A stretch of 6,046 nt of DNA from Prevotellaceae bacterium (GCA_031273285.1 JAISSE010000284.1:1-6046); one strand, 5' to 3'. Counted from the stretch's first letter, positions 1 to 6,039 are shown. A program made the numbers and translations. Notes: a model not told the origin generated them from the letters alone.

Positions 1-477
1 GGCATGTCGGGGATGCTGAATACCGTCTGGCTGATTATCTGCGCCATGTGTTTCGGCGGTTCCATGACGGCAAGCGGCATGCTGGCAAGCATCACCTCAC
101 TGTTTCTCCGTTTCATGAAGCGGACGGCGGGAACAGTGTCCGCCACTGTTTTTTCAGGTCTGTTTCTGAATGTCTGCACCGCCGACCAGTATCTGTCGAT
201 TATTCTCACCGGCGACATGTTCAAAAGTGTGTATAAACGAAAAGGATACGAAAGCCGACTTCTTAGTCGTACAATAGAAGACGGCGTTACGGTAACCTCG
301 CCTTTAGTGCCGTGGAATACCTGCGGCATGACGCAATCGACGGTGCTTGGAGTTTCAACTTTCGTTTATCTGCCCTATTGTTTTTTCAACCTCATCAGCC
401 CAATGATGAGCATACTCGTGGCTGTAACGGGATATAAAATCGTCAAAATCATGACAAATGATTCCACCAACCGATAA
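1..477 (+). CDS. nhaC: Na+/H+ antiporter NhaC family, C-terminal part (5' end outside window)
   Basis: This is the C-terminal ~158 residues of an inner-membrane transporter. The frame is open from base 1, so the first ATG at base 4 is internal and not the true start. NhaC proteins are usually about 450-500 residues, so roughly two thirds is missing. Numbering from that ATG, hydrophobic segments lie at about 5-27, 43-68 and 117-145. The motif TSPLVPWNTCG at 98-108, the preceding LSRTIEDG at 87-94 and NVCTADQYLSI at 56-66 are characteristic of the NhaC antiporter C-terminus. The family exchanges cytoplasmic Na+ for external H+, some members coupling this to organic acid exchange; the exact substrate cannot be read here. 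The tail after the last membrane segment is short and polar, ending at TAA 475-477. The gene converges on the methyltransferase gene, with 44 bases between the stop codons. Family call is firm; substrate specificity is not. Confidence 0.87.
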   Translation, partial: GMSGMLNTVWLIICAMCFGGSMTASGMLASITSLFLRFMKRTAGTVSATVFSGLFLNVCTADQYLSIILTGDMFKSVYKRKGYESRLLSRTIEDGVTVTSPLVPWNTCGMTQSTVLGVSTFVYLPYCFFNLISPMMSILVAVTGYKIVKIMTNDSTNR

Positions 478-515
478 ACAAACCTGTCCCGTCGCGTTTC
501 TGCACTCGGATGTTG

Positions 516-530
516 CCGGATTTACTCCGG
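516..530. terminator. small inverted repeat between convergent genes, possible weak terminator
   Basis: CCGGA (516-520) and TCCGG (526-530) form a perfect 5-bp stem around a 5-base loop. The loop contains the stop codon of the minus-strand methyltransferase gene (522-524). On the plus strand the stem is followed only by TTT, and on the minus strand there is no T-run, so it is not a canonical intrinsic terminator. It is listed because it is the only hairpin seen between the two convergent genes. It could be chance. Confidence 0.2.
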
Positions 531-1292
531 TTTCCGTACCAGATAGATTATTTCATGTTCGGGAAGTGCATTTCGTTTTATTTTTTCCGGCGGAAGAGTC
601 TCAATATAACGGTCTTCGGCAACAGCAAAACCGGCTTTTGCCAGTCGCAGGGCATAGTCGGCGCCAAATTCGCGCAGATGGTCGTGCTGTCCGAAATGCT
701 TTGTCCGTTCTTCGGGAGTAACAATGCTTGTATCTTCGTATGTTGTTGTTCTGTTATAATTTATCGGCGACTGGATTATACCCCAGCCTCCCGGTTTCAG
801 CGTCCTGTACAGTTCCTGCAATGCTTTCAGGTCATCTTCCACATGTTCGAGTATATGGTTGCAAAAAATCACATCGAAAGTATTGTTTTTGAACGGAATA
901 TCCTGAACATTCATTTTAACTTTCGCCAGAGGAGATTCGAGGTCGGCAGTGATATAATTGTCGCCCAGCAATCTTTCGAAACGTTTGAGAAAACAATATT
1001 CGGGAGCCACATGCAAAGTATGGGGATTCGAGGTGTAGAATTTTGTTTTATTCTGTAAATACAACTGCATCAGACGATGGCGTTCCAGCGAAAGGCAGTG
1101 GGGACACAGAGCATTTTCGCGCGTATTTACATATCCGTAGGGTAAAAACTTTCGGTAATGCCTTTTACATACATTACATTCGACTTTGTTTCCCATATAA
1201 AATACGGAAATCAAACGGGTTGCAAACTGTGCGGCAAGTTGCAGATATTTGCGGGGTATATTATTTAAAAACCAGCGTATTAAACGTTTCAT
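522..1292 (-). CDS. class I SAM-dependent methyltransferase with N-terminal four-cysteine motif
   Basis: This 256-residue protein is predicted to transfer a methyl group from S-adenosylmethionine; the acceptor is unknown. A basic, partly hydrophobic N-terminus (1-33) precedes two CxxC pairs, C39/C42 and C63/C66, which look like a zinc ribbon; the second pair sits in CPHCLSLERHR. The methyltransferase core follows. Motif I is the atypical LHVAPE at 93-98 rather than GxGxG, with acidic D117 after the next strand. DIPFKNNTFDVIFCNHILEHV at 131-151 and LKPGG at 165-169 are the typical Methyltransf_11 middle motifs. The start at 1292 leaves 13 bases after the phosphorylase stop, so the two are probably co-transcribed from the promoter upstream of the phosphorylase. 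No Shine-Dalgarno sequence is visible. The four-cysteine plus HVAPE arrangement recurs in a Bacteroidota methyltransferase subfamily (from memory). A role in nucleoside, RNA or cell-surface modification is possible, but nothing here decides it. Confidence 0.88.
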   Translation of the reverse strand: MKRLIRWFLNNIPRKYLQLAAQFATRLISVFYMGNKVECNVCKRHYRKFLPYGYVNTRENALCPHCLSLERHRLMQLYLQNKTKFYTSNPHTLHVAPEYCFLKRFERLLGDNYITADLESPLAKVKMNVQDIPFKNNTFDVIFCNHILEHVEDDLKALQELYRTLKPGGWGIIQSPINYNRTTTYEDTSIVTPEERTKHFGQHDHLREFGADYALRLAKAGFAVAEDRYIETLPPEKIKRNALPEHEIIYLVRKPE

Positions 1293-1305
1293 GACTGTAT
1301 TAATT

Positions 1306-2178
1306 TTATCGTATTAATTTTTCAATTGCCTGCTCCGCCATCTTTTTTACAGATTCTTTATAGTCGGTATTCATCTCGCTCAAATATCTGTTGGCAATCA
1401 CCGTACAGATTGTAGCCGCCTGATGTCCGAGCAGCAGGGACAATCCGGCTATTGCGGCGCCTTCCATTTCGAAATTGGTTATTCTCATATCGTTATATGT
1501 GAACGATTCTATCTTCGATAAGAAATCGGGGTCGGTAAGTCCGAGACGCACCACGCGCCCCTGCGGTCCGTAAAATCCGGGAGCGGAAACGGTTATTCCG
1601 TGAATAACATCCTTGTCGAAAAGATTTACAAATGTTTCCGAAGCCGGAACAAAATAAGGGTCGGCAAGCCGTTTATTCCAGTTCGTATGTTCGACAAATG
1701 CTTTTTCCATTGCTTTCAAACCGACGCTGTCGCGACCGGCATAAAAATTAAGCAAACCGTCGCAACCCACGGAAATATCGGACATTATGATGCTTCCCAA
1801 CGGTATATCCCCATGCAGGGCGCCCGAAGTGCCGAGCCGCAGTATTCGCAGAGAACGATGTTCCCGTTTCACCGTGCGCGAAGTAAAATCCACGTTTGCC
1901 AAAGCGTCCAACTCGGTCATTACAATATCAATATTGTCGGCGCCGATGCCTGTGGACACAACCGACAGGCGATGTTTCCCGATATGTCCGGTTTTGGTAA
2001 CAAACTCTCTGTTCGCTTTCTCCACCTCAATTTTATCGAAATAGCCTGCAATCATATCCGCACGCGCAGGGTCTCCGACCAGAATAATCGTGTCTGCAAT
2101 GTCTTCCGGACGAAGATGCAGATGAAATATCGAGCCGTCGGCATTAATAATAAGTTCTGATGAAGGTATAACCATCAT
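1306..2178 (-). CDS. nucleoside phosphorylase, uridine phosphorylase-like (PNP/UDP family)
   Basis: This 290-residue cytoplasmic enzyme should catalyse reversible phosphorolysis of a nucleoside to base plus (deoxy)ribose-1-phosphate. Visible family-1 nucleoside phosphorylase motifs are GDPAR at 35-39 (phosphate binding), STGIG at 75-79, RLGTSGA at 114-120 and NFEMEG at 235-240, whose E-M-E triad binds ribose. FYGPQGR at 202-208 aligns without gaps to FYPGQER of E. coli Udp, keeping Q206 and R208 as equivalents of the uracil-binding Gln and Arg; this favours uridine over purine nucleosides. It is longer than E. coli Udp (253 residues), partly through an N-terminal extension. Translation could start at either of two adjacent ATGs (2178 or 2175). 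A -7-like box at 2203-2210 lies 25 bases upstream. The methyltransferase gene follows 13 bases after the stop, suggesting an operon. A uridine kinase-like gene in the same window supports pyrimidine salvage. The family is clear; the exact substrate is inferred. Confidence 0.9.
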   Translation of the reverse strand: MMVIPSSELIINADGSIFHLHLRPEDIADTIILVGDPARADMIAGYFDKIEVEKANREFVTKTGHIGKHRLSVVSTGIGADNIDIVMTELDALANVDFTSRTVKREHRSLRILRLGTSGALHGDIPLGSIIMSDISVGCDGLLNFYAGRDSVGLKAMEKAFVEHTNWNKRLADPYFVPASETFVNLFDKDVIHGITVSAPGFYGPQGRVVRLGLTDPDFLSKIESFTYNDMRITNFEMEGAAIAGLSLLLGHQAATICTVIANRYLSEMNTDYKESVKKMAEQAIEKLIR

Positions 2179-2202
2179 AATTTACCAGTTAATATTCGGC
2201 TG

Positions 2203-2210
2203 CAAATATA
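2203..2210 (-). promoter_or_regulatory. -7 box (TATATTTG) of the phosphorylase-methyltransferase operon
   Basis: Read on the minus strand this is TATATTTG, an exact match to the Bacteroidota -7 consensus TAnnTTTG. It lies 24 bases before the phosphorylase start, which would give an untranslated leader of about 20 bases. No good -33 TTG is found 19-21 bases further upstream. A TTTG occurs at 2226-2223, but its spacer is only 12 bases. Confidence 0.5.
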
Positions 2211-2221
2211 GTAATAATTAT

Positions 2222-2256
2222 TCAAATGCGGGATATTTCCGAATGAGTGCATTTGA
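2222..2256. repeat. 8-bp inverted repeat in divergent intergenic region, candidate operator
   Basis: TCAAATGC (2222-2229) and GCATTTGA (2249-2256) are perfect inverted copies separated by 19 bases. They sit just upstream of the leftward -7 box, where a dimeric regulator could affect the phosphorylase operon. An 8-bp match over a flexible spacer can arise by chance in AT-rich DNA, so the regulatory reading is tentative. Confidence 0.3.
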
Positions 2257-2295
2257 GTGTATCAAACTTCGTTTTACCGTATCGATTATTTTTTA

Positions 2296-2303
2296 TATCT
2301 TTG
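2296..2303 (+). promoter_or_regulatory. -7 box (TATCTTTG) of the Rpn-family gene
   Basis: TATCTTTG matches the Bacteroidota -7 consensus TAnnTTTG exactly and lies 27 bases before the ATG at 2331. At the expected 20-base spacing upstream there is only TTTT (2272-2275), a weak -33 element. The gene therefore appears to have its own promoter. A weak AAGG at 2323-2326 precedes the ATG by four bases; this phylum generally does not rely on Shine-Dalgarno pairing. Confidence 0.6.
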
Positions 2304-2304
2304 C

Positions 2305-2321
2305 ATCTTTAAATTAAAGAT
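2305..2321. repeat. 17-bp palindrome at the predicted transcription start of the Rpn gene
   Basis: ATCTTTAA (2305-2312) and TTAAAGAT (2314-2321) are perfect inverted copies around a single central A. The palindrome begins two bases after the -7 box, so it covers the predicted transcription start and the first bases of the leader. This is a classic position for a repressor operator. It could alternatively form a small AT-rich hairpin at the 5' end of the mRNA. No regulator gene for it is visible in the window. Confidence 0.45.
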
Positions 2322-2330
2322 TAAGGTATA

Positions 2331-3308
2331 ATGGAAACAGTACATAAATCCGGTAAGCGGGTGCTCATTTCGTTTGATTACGCACTGAAGATTTTATTGT
2401 GCAACAAAGCCAACTATGATGTTCTGGAAGGCTTTTTGAGCGAATTGCTCAGAGACAGCGTTAAGGTAACGAATCTAATAGAGAGCGAGTCTAATAAAAC
2501 GACCCCCATAGACAAATCTACCAGGTTCGATATTTTAGTAGAGAACGACAAGGGAGAAATTATCATCATCGAATTGCAGTTCAGTCTTGAGGTGGACTAT
2601 TTTCAACGTATGCTTTACGGCACGAGCAAGGCAATCTGCGAACGCATGGTACAGGGCGCAGACTACGCTGAAGTAAAGAAAGTATATTCGATCAACATCG
2701 TGTATTTTGACCTTGGACAGGGAAAGGATTATATCTATTGCGGCAAAACCTATTTTCGGGGCTTGCATTTCGACGATGAACTTCGCCTGTCGGAGGCTCA
2801 GCGTTCAACCTTCAATAAAGAAGTTCCTGGCGAGATCCTTCCGGAGTACTATATCCTCAAAATAAACCAGTTCAACAATGTTGCCAAAGACACCTTAGAC
2901 GAGTGGATGTATTTTTTGAAAAATAATGAAATCAAAGACGAATTTAAAGCAAAAGGTCTGGACAAGGCAAAAAAGATTTTGGAATACAACAAACTTACCG
3001 ACGAAGAGAAGAGTGAATACGACTCTCTGAAATGGGAACGCAGCCACCGGATAAGTCAATATTCATCGGCAAAACTGGAAGGAAGAGTGGAAGGAAAAGC
3101 AGAAGCCCGCAAGGAATACGAAGGTATCATTGCCGAAAAGGATGCTGCTCTTGCCGAAAAGGAAACCGTTCTTGCCCGCGAACGCGCCGAAAAGGAAGCC
3201 GCCATTGCCCGCGAACGCGCCGAAAGAGAAGCCGCTATTGCCGAAAAGGAAGCTCTTGCAGCCGAGTTAGCCGCTTTAAAAGCCCGTTTAAATGGAGAAC
3301 AGAAATGA
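2331..3308 (+). CDS. Rpn-family PD-(D/E)XK nuclease / putative transposase with coiled-coil tail
   Basis: This 325-residue protein matches the Rpn / PD-(D/E)XK nuclease family transposase group common in Bacteroidota. The nuclease core occupies about residues 8-190. Candidate catalytic residues are D67 in RFDIL and E81 and Q83 in IIIIELQF, giving the D...ExQ form usual for this family in place of ExK. Residues 247-265 carry EGRVEGKAEA, like the EGxxEG segments near the C-termini of Rpn proteins. Residues 266-321 form a charged Ala/Glu/Lys/Arg coiled coil built from 7- and 11-residue repeats. The start at 2331 fits the promoter and palindrome just upstream. Studied family members act as DNA endonucleases that raise recombination, and E. 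coli rpn genes make an inhibitory C-terminal protein from an internal start, linked to phage defence. The nuclease looks intact. The gene separates two uridine-salvage genes and may be an insertion; no flanking repeats were seen. Its cellular role is not determinable here. Confidence 0.85.
   Translation: METVHKSGKRVLISFDYALKILLCNKANYDVLEGFLSELLRDSVKVTNLIESESNKTTPIDKSTRFDILVENDKGEIIIIELQFSLEVDYFQRMLYGTSKAICERMVQGADYAEVKKVYSINIVYFDLGQGKDYIYCGKTYFRGLHFDDELRLSEAQRSTFNKEVPGEILPEYYILKINQFNNVAKDTLDEWMYFLKNNEIKDEFKAKGLDKAKKILEYNKLTDEEKSEYDSLKWERSHRISQYSSAKLEGRVEGKAEARKEYEGIIAEKDAALAEKETVLARERAEKEAAIARERAEREAAIAEKEALAAELAALKARLNGEQK
3129..3257 (+). repeat. in-frame 21/33-bp coding repeats in the Rpn coiled coil
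   Basis: Consecutive units run 21 bp (3129-3149), 21 bp (3150-3170), 33 bp (3171-3203), 33 bp (3204-3236) and 21 bp (3237-3257). All encode variants of (I/L)AEKE or (I/L)ARERAE. The two 33-bp units agree at 29 of 33 positions and encode LARERAEKEAA and IARERAEREAA. Unit lengths of 7 and 11 codons match heptad and hendecad coiled-coil periods. Near-identity at DNA level suggests recent duplication by slippage or recombination that kept the reading frame. Confidence 0.85.
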
Positions 3309-3369
3309 TAACTGTATTTCACACGGTTCGGGTGCATTTGTTGAATACGTTTATGAAAGATATATTTAA

Positions 3370-5043
3370 ATGAAGACTTTTATCGAAATCACATGTACCA
3401 ACACGAATACGGTACATCGCTATCCTGTCGGAACAACTCTGTACGAAGCATATAACGACATAAAACCTCAGCTGTCGTCATCAGTCATCGCTGCGATAGT
3501 GAACAACGAACTGAAAGAGCTGGCTTATGAATTGTATAACGCCAAGATTGTGGAATTTATCGACATAAGTCATCCCGACGGAATGAGGACATATATCCGC
3601 TCGCTGACTTTTCTGTTGCAGGTTGCGGTAAAACGTATTTTACCCAACCACAAACTTTCCGTACAACACTCTGTTTCCAAGGGGCTTTATTGTGAGATAA
3701 CAAATGGAAAACAAAGTCCGGAAATATCCGAAATAAACGCTCTTGAGGCTTACATGAAAGATTTGATAACAAGAGATTTGGCTATCACCAAAACAAAGAT
3801 ACCCACGTCCGAAGCCATCGAATTGTTTCTGAATGAAGGGTATAAAGAAAAGGCTTTGCTGCTGGAAACCGGCGGAAAGTTTTTCACTTCGGTATATTGG
3901 CTGGACAATGTTCCCGACCATTTTTACGGACCGCTGGTTCATTCCACGGGCAGTCTGAAAAAATTCGGTCTAAGCATATATTATCAGGGTGTTTTACTGA
4001 TGTTTCCCAAACCCGACAAGCCCGATACCCTGCAGGAATATGTCATCCAGAATAAAATGCTGCAAATATTCCACGAGCACAAGGAATGGAACGAAATACT
4101 GGGCGCCAAATCAATAGGAAACCTGAACAAGGAAATACAGGGCGGACGCGCCGCCAACCTGATTCGGATAGCCGAAGCTCTGCATGAGAAAAAATATGCG
4201 TATATTGCCGACAAAATCGTAGAGAAAAAATCGAAAATCGCTTTTATATCAGGTCCTTCATCGAGTGGAAAAACAACTTCGGCAAAACGCATTGCCGTGC
4301 AGTTGCAGGTGGCGAAAAAACGTCCGCATATTATTGAACTGGATAACTATTTCGTGAACAGGGAAGATACGCCGAAAGATGAAAACGGAGAATATGATTT
4401 CGAATCTTTGCACGCGATAGACATAGAACTGTTTAATTCACAGCTGAAAGATTTGCTCGAAGGAAAAGAAGTGAATATTCCCCGCTTTGACTTTATATCG
4501 GGAACACGCAAATTTTGTGCCGGCGATATAATCAAAATGGATGAAAACGATATACTTATAGTGGAAGGGATACATGGATTGAATCCGAAACTGATAAGTT
4601 ACATCTCCGACGACAAAATTTTCAGAATATATGCCTCGGCGCTTACTTCCGTTTCGATCGACGAAAACAACAGAATCCCGACAACGGACAACCGGCTTGT
4701 CAGGCGAATAGTTCGCGATGCCGCAACACGTGGATATTCAGCCACCGACACCATACGACGCTGGCACAGCGTACGCATAGGCGAAGACCGCAATATTTTC
4801 CCCTATCAGGAAAATGCCGATATAATGTTCAACTCTTCACTGATTTACGAATTGTGCGTACTTAGAAAATATGTCGAGCCTCTTTTGCGCAAAGTATCCC
4901 CCTGCAGTCAGGAACATGTTGAGGCTCTGCGATTACTGAAGTTTATCGGTTATTTCGAAAATATTGATGTCGAAGACGAGGAAACGATACCTCCGACATC
5001 GGTGCTTCGGGAATTTATCGGGAAAAGCAGTTTCAAATATTGA
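3370..5043 (+). CDS. TGS-domain nucleoside (uridine) kinase with ThrRS editing-like domain
   Basis: This 557-residue cytoplasmic protein has three parts. Residues 1-63 form a TGS domain, as at the N-terminus of threonyl-tRNA synthetase (ThrRS). Residues 70-215 resemble the ThrRS N2/SAD editing domain. Residues 286 to about 510 are a P-loop kinase of the uridine kinase / phosphoribulokinase family: Walker A GPSSSGKT at 295-302, ELDNYF at 323-328 with the acidic DTPKDENG stretch after it, IVEGIHGLNP at 397-406 (Walker B-like), and NRLVRRIVRD at 441-450. The kinase would phosphorylate uridine or a related nucleoside to the monophosphate; uridine is inferred. In the editing-like domain the ThrRS metal or catalytic positions appear replaced (R77, F81, F185, L189), so it probably no longer edits tRNA. 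The TGS-kinase arrangement is known in Bacteroidota and some other bacteria and is not a random fusion. The ATG at 3370 begins directly with the TGS strand. It lies 61 bases after the Rpn stop and 34 before the next gene. Confidence 0.9.
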   Translation: MKTFIEITCTNTNTVHRYPVGTTLYEAYNDIKPQLSSSVIAAIVNNELKELAYELYNAKIVEFIDISHPDGMRTYIRSLTFLLQVAVKRILPNHKLSVQHSVSKGLYCEITNGKQSPEISEINALEAYMKDLITRDLAITKTKIPTSEAIELFLNEGYKEKALLLETGGKFFTSVYWLDNVPDHFYGPLVHSTGSLKKFGLSIYYQGVLLMFPKPDKPDTLQEYVIQNKMLQIFHEHKEWNEILGAKSIGNLNKEIQGGRAANLIRIAEALHEKKYAYIADKIVEKKSKIAFISGPSSSGKTTSAKRIAVQLQVAKKRPHIIELDNYFVNREDTPKDENGEYDFESLHAIDIELFNSQLKDLLEGKEVNIPRFDFISGTRKFCAGDIIKMDENDILIVEGIHGLNPKLISYISDDKIFRIYASALTSVSIDENNRIPTTDNRLVRRIVRDAATRGYSATDTIRRWHSVRIGEDRNIFPYQENADIMFNSSLIYELCVLRKYVEPLLRKVSPCSQEHVEALRLLKFIGYFENIDVEDEETIPPTSVLREFIGKSSFKY

Positions 5044-5077
5044 TTGTTTTACGTTTAATTTTAGATGATTATCGAAA

Positions 5078-6028
5078 ATGCCGAAAAATTCCCGACAAAA
5101 ATCTCCGTCCGGCTTCCTGCTGTTTTTAAAGGAATATTTCAGTTTTTTCAATTCCGAAAGATTGGGTATTGCCGCTTTGATAATCATTTTGATGGTCGTC
5201 ATCTTTCTTCCCCGTTTTTTCCGGAATGACGAATTTACCGGCGAAGACCTGGAACGTCTGAAAAAAGAGATGGATATTTTTCTTGCCGAAATGGAACGCA
5301 ATACCGTTAGGAACAAGCCCGATACGCTTTTCATGTTCGATCCCAATACCGTCGATTCCGCTTCGCTGACGCTTTTGGGTTTTTCGCCGCGACAGGCGAA
5401 AAGCATTGTCAATTACAGAAATAAAGGCGGCAGATTTTATAACAGAGAAAGTTTCGGCAACTCGTTTGTTGTCTCCGAAGAGATGTTTGCCCGTTTGTAC
5501 TATTATATTGACATTAAGCGGGAAACTAAAAAAATTGCGGAAAGGACGGGGGAAACCGGAGCAAGGAAAAAAGATGTTGAGACGATTGAAACCAAAGAAA
5601 AAAAGGAATCGAACACTGCTGCCAAAAAACCATATACTGTGGAACTTAATACTGCCGATATTACGGAATTACAGAAATTTTACGGCATAGGCGAATATTA
5701 TGCAAAAAAAATCGTCGAATATCGCGACAGGCTCGGCGGGTTCTGCAAAGCGGAGCAGCTTATGGAAATCAAGGGAATAGACTCTGTCCGTTTTGCCATG
5801 TTCCGCAATCAGATTCTTATCGACACCGCGCATGTCAGGCGTATAAAAATAAATGCCGTTACGGAAAAAGAGCTTGCGAAACATCCGTATATCAACAATT
5901 TCGTCGCAAAATCCATAATCAGCTACCGGAAATTCAAGGGAACAATCGCTTCGGGCAGCGAAATGGTTAAAGAAAAAGTAATTACCGAAGAACAACTGAA
6001 AAAAACAGCCGGTTATATTGAGTATTAG
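5078..6028 (+). CDS. membrane-anchored protein with three ComEA-like helix-hairpin-helix repeats
   Basis: This 316-residue protein has a basic N-terminus, one transmembrane segment at about 28-48, a charged spacer (50-83) and three related modules. Module 1 is about 84-146 (FDPNTVDSASL, GFSPRQAKSIVNYR), module 2 about 186-249 (VELNTADITEL, GIGEYYAKKIVEYR, IKGID) and module 3 about 256-316 (IKINAVTEKEL, YINNFVAKSIISYR). Each has the N-T/A-x-x-x-E/S-L lead-in and hairpin of ComEA/(HhH)2 DNA-binding domains. Module 2 is canonical; modules 1 and 3 have degenerate hairpins. A Lys/Glu-rich linker (147-187) separates modules 1 and 2. HhH modules bind DNA backbone non-specifically. ComEA binds DNA at the cell surface or periplasm during competence, but this protein has three modules, so ComEA itself is not claimed. 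Topology is uncertain because both sides of the membrane segment are basic. It starts 34 bases after the kinase stop and may share its transcript. ATG 5078 is chosen because the upstream ATG at 5065 is out of frame. Confidence 0.85.
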   Translation: MPKNSRQKSPSGFLLFLKEYFSFFNSERLGIAALIIILMVVIFLPRFFRNDEFTGEDLERLKKEMDIFLAEMERNTVRNKPDTLFMFDPNTVDSASLTLLGFSPRQAKSIVNYRNKGGRFYNRESFGNSFVVSEEMFARLYYYIDIKRETKKIAERTGETGARKKDVETIETKEKKESNTAAKKPYTVELNTADITELQKFYGIGEYYAKKIVEYRDRLGGFCKAEQLMEIKGIDSVRFAMFRNQILIDTAHVRRIKINAVTEKELAKHPYINNFVAKSIISYRKFKGTIASGSEMVKEKVITEEQLKKTAGYIEY

Positions 6029-6039
6029 CGACATGTCGC
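6028..6039. repeat. 12-bp perfect palindrome at the end of the HhH gene
   Basis: GCGACATGTCGC reads the same on both strands. It begins at the last base of the HhH gene's stop codon and contains a possible ATG (6033-6035) of the next gene. There is no T-run within the window, so it is not called a terminator. Its position could affect coupling to the next gene, or be chance. Confidence 0.35.

Noticed and set aside
510..1058. 182-codon open frame on the plus strand, antisense to the methyltransferase
   Set aside because: The opposite strand encodes clear methyltransferase motifs throughout. The antisense product is Phe/Cys/Arg-rich with no family resemblance and no promoter was seen.
1600..2160. 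186-codon open frame on the plus strand, antisense to the phosphorylase
   Set aside because: It lies entirely inside a well-conserved gene on the other strand, has no recognisable domain, and its His/Arg/Cys-rich composition is that of a shadow frame.
3171..3236. Two adjacent near-identical 33-bp repeats, similar in length to CRISPR repeats
   Set aside because: They are directly adjacent without a spacer, lie in frame in a coding region, and match an 11-residue coiled-coil period.
2331..3308. Rpn-family gene as an insertion sequence with its own transposase
   Set aside because: Despite the family's transposase label, no terminal inverted repeats or target-site duplications were visible on either side, so no mobile element boundaries can be drawn.
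3056..3337. Ala/Ser/Arg-rich 93-codon open frame opposite the Rpn coiled-coil repeats
   Set aside because: Its composition is explained by reading the GAA/GCC-rich coding repeats backwards; it has no independent support.
3337..3368. TTTG - 20 bases - TATATTTA, resembling a -33/-7 promoter for the kinase gene
   Set aside because: The last base of the -7 box does not match, and the box ends one base before the ATG at 3370, so transcription would start at or inside the start codon. The next in-frame ATG is at residue 72, which would remove the TGS domain.
5078..6028. Calling the HhH gene comEA
   Set aside because: Three HhH modules, a long charged linker and about 316 residues differ from the single-module ComEA architecture, and no other competence genes are in the window.
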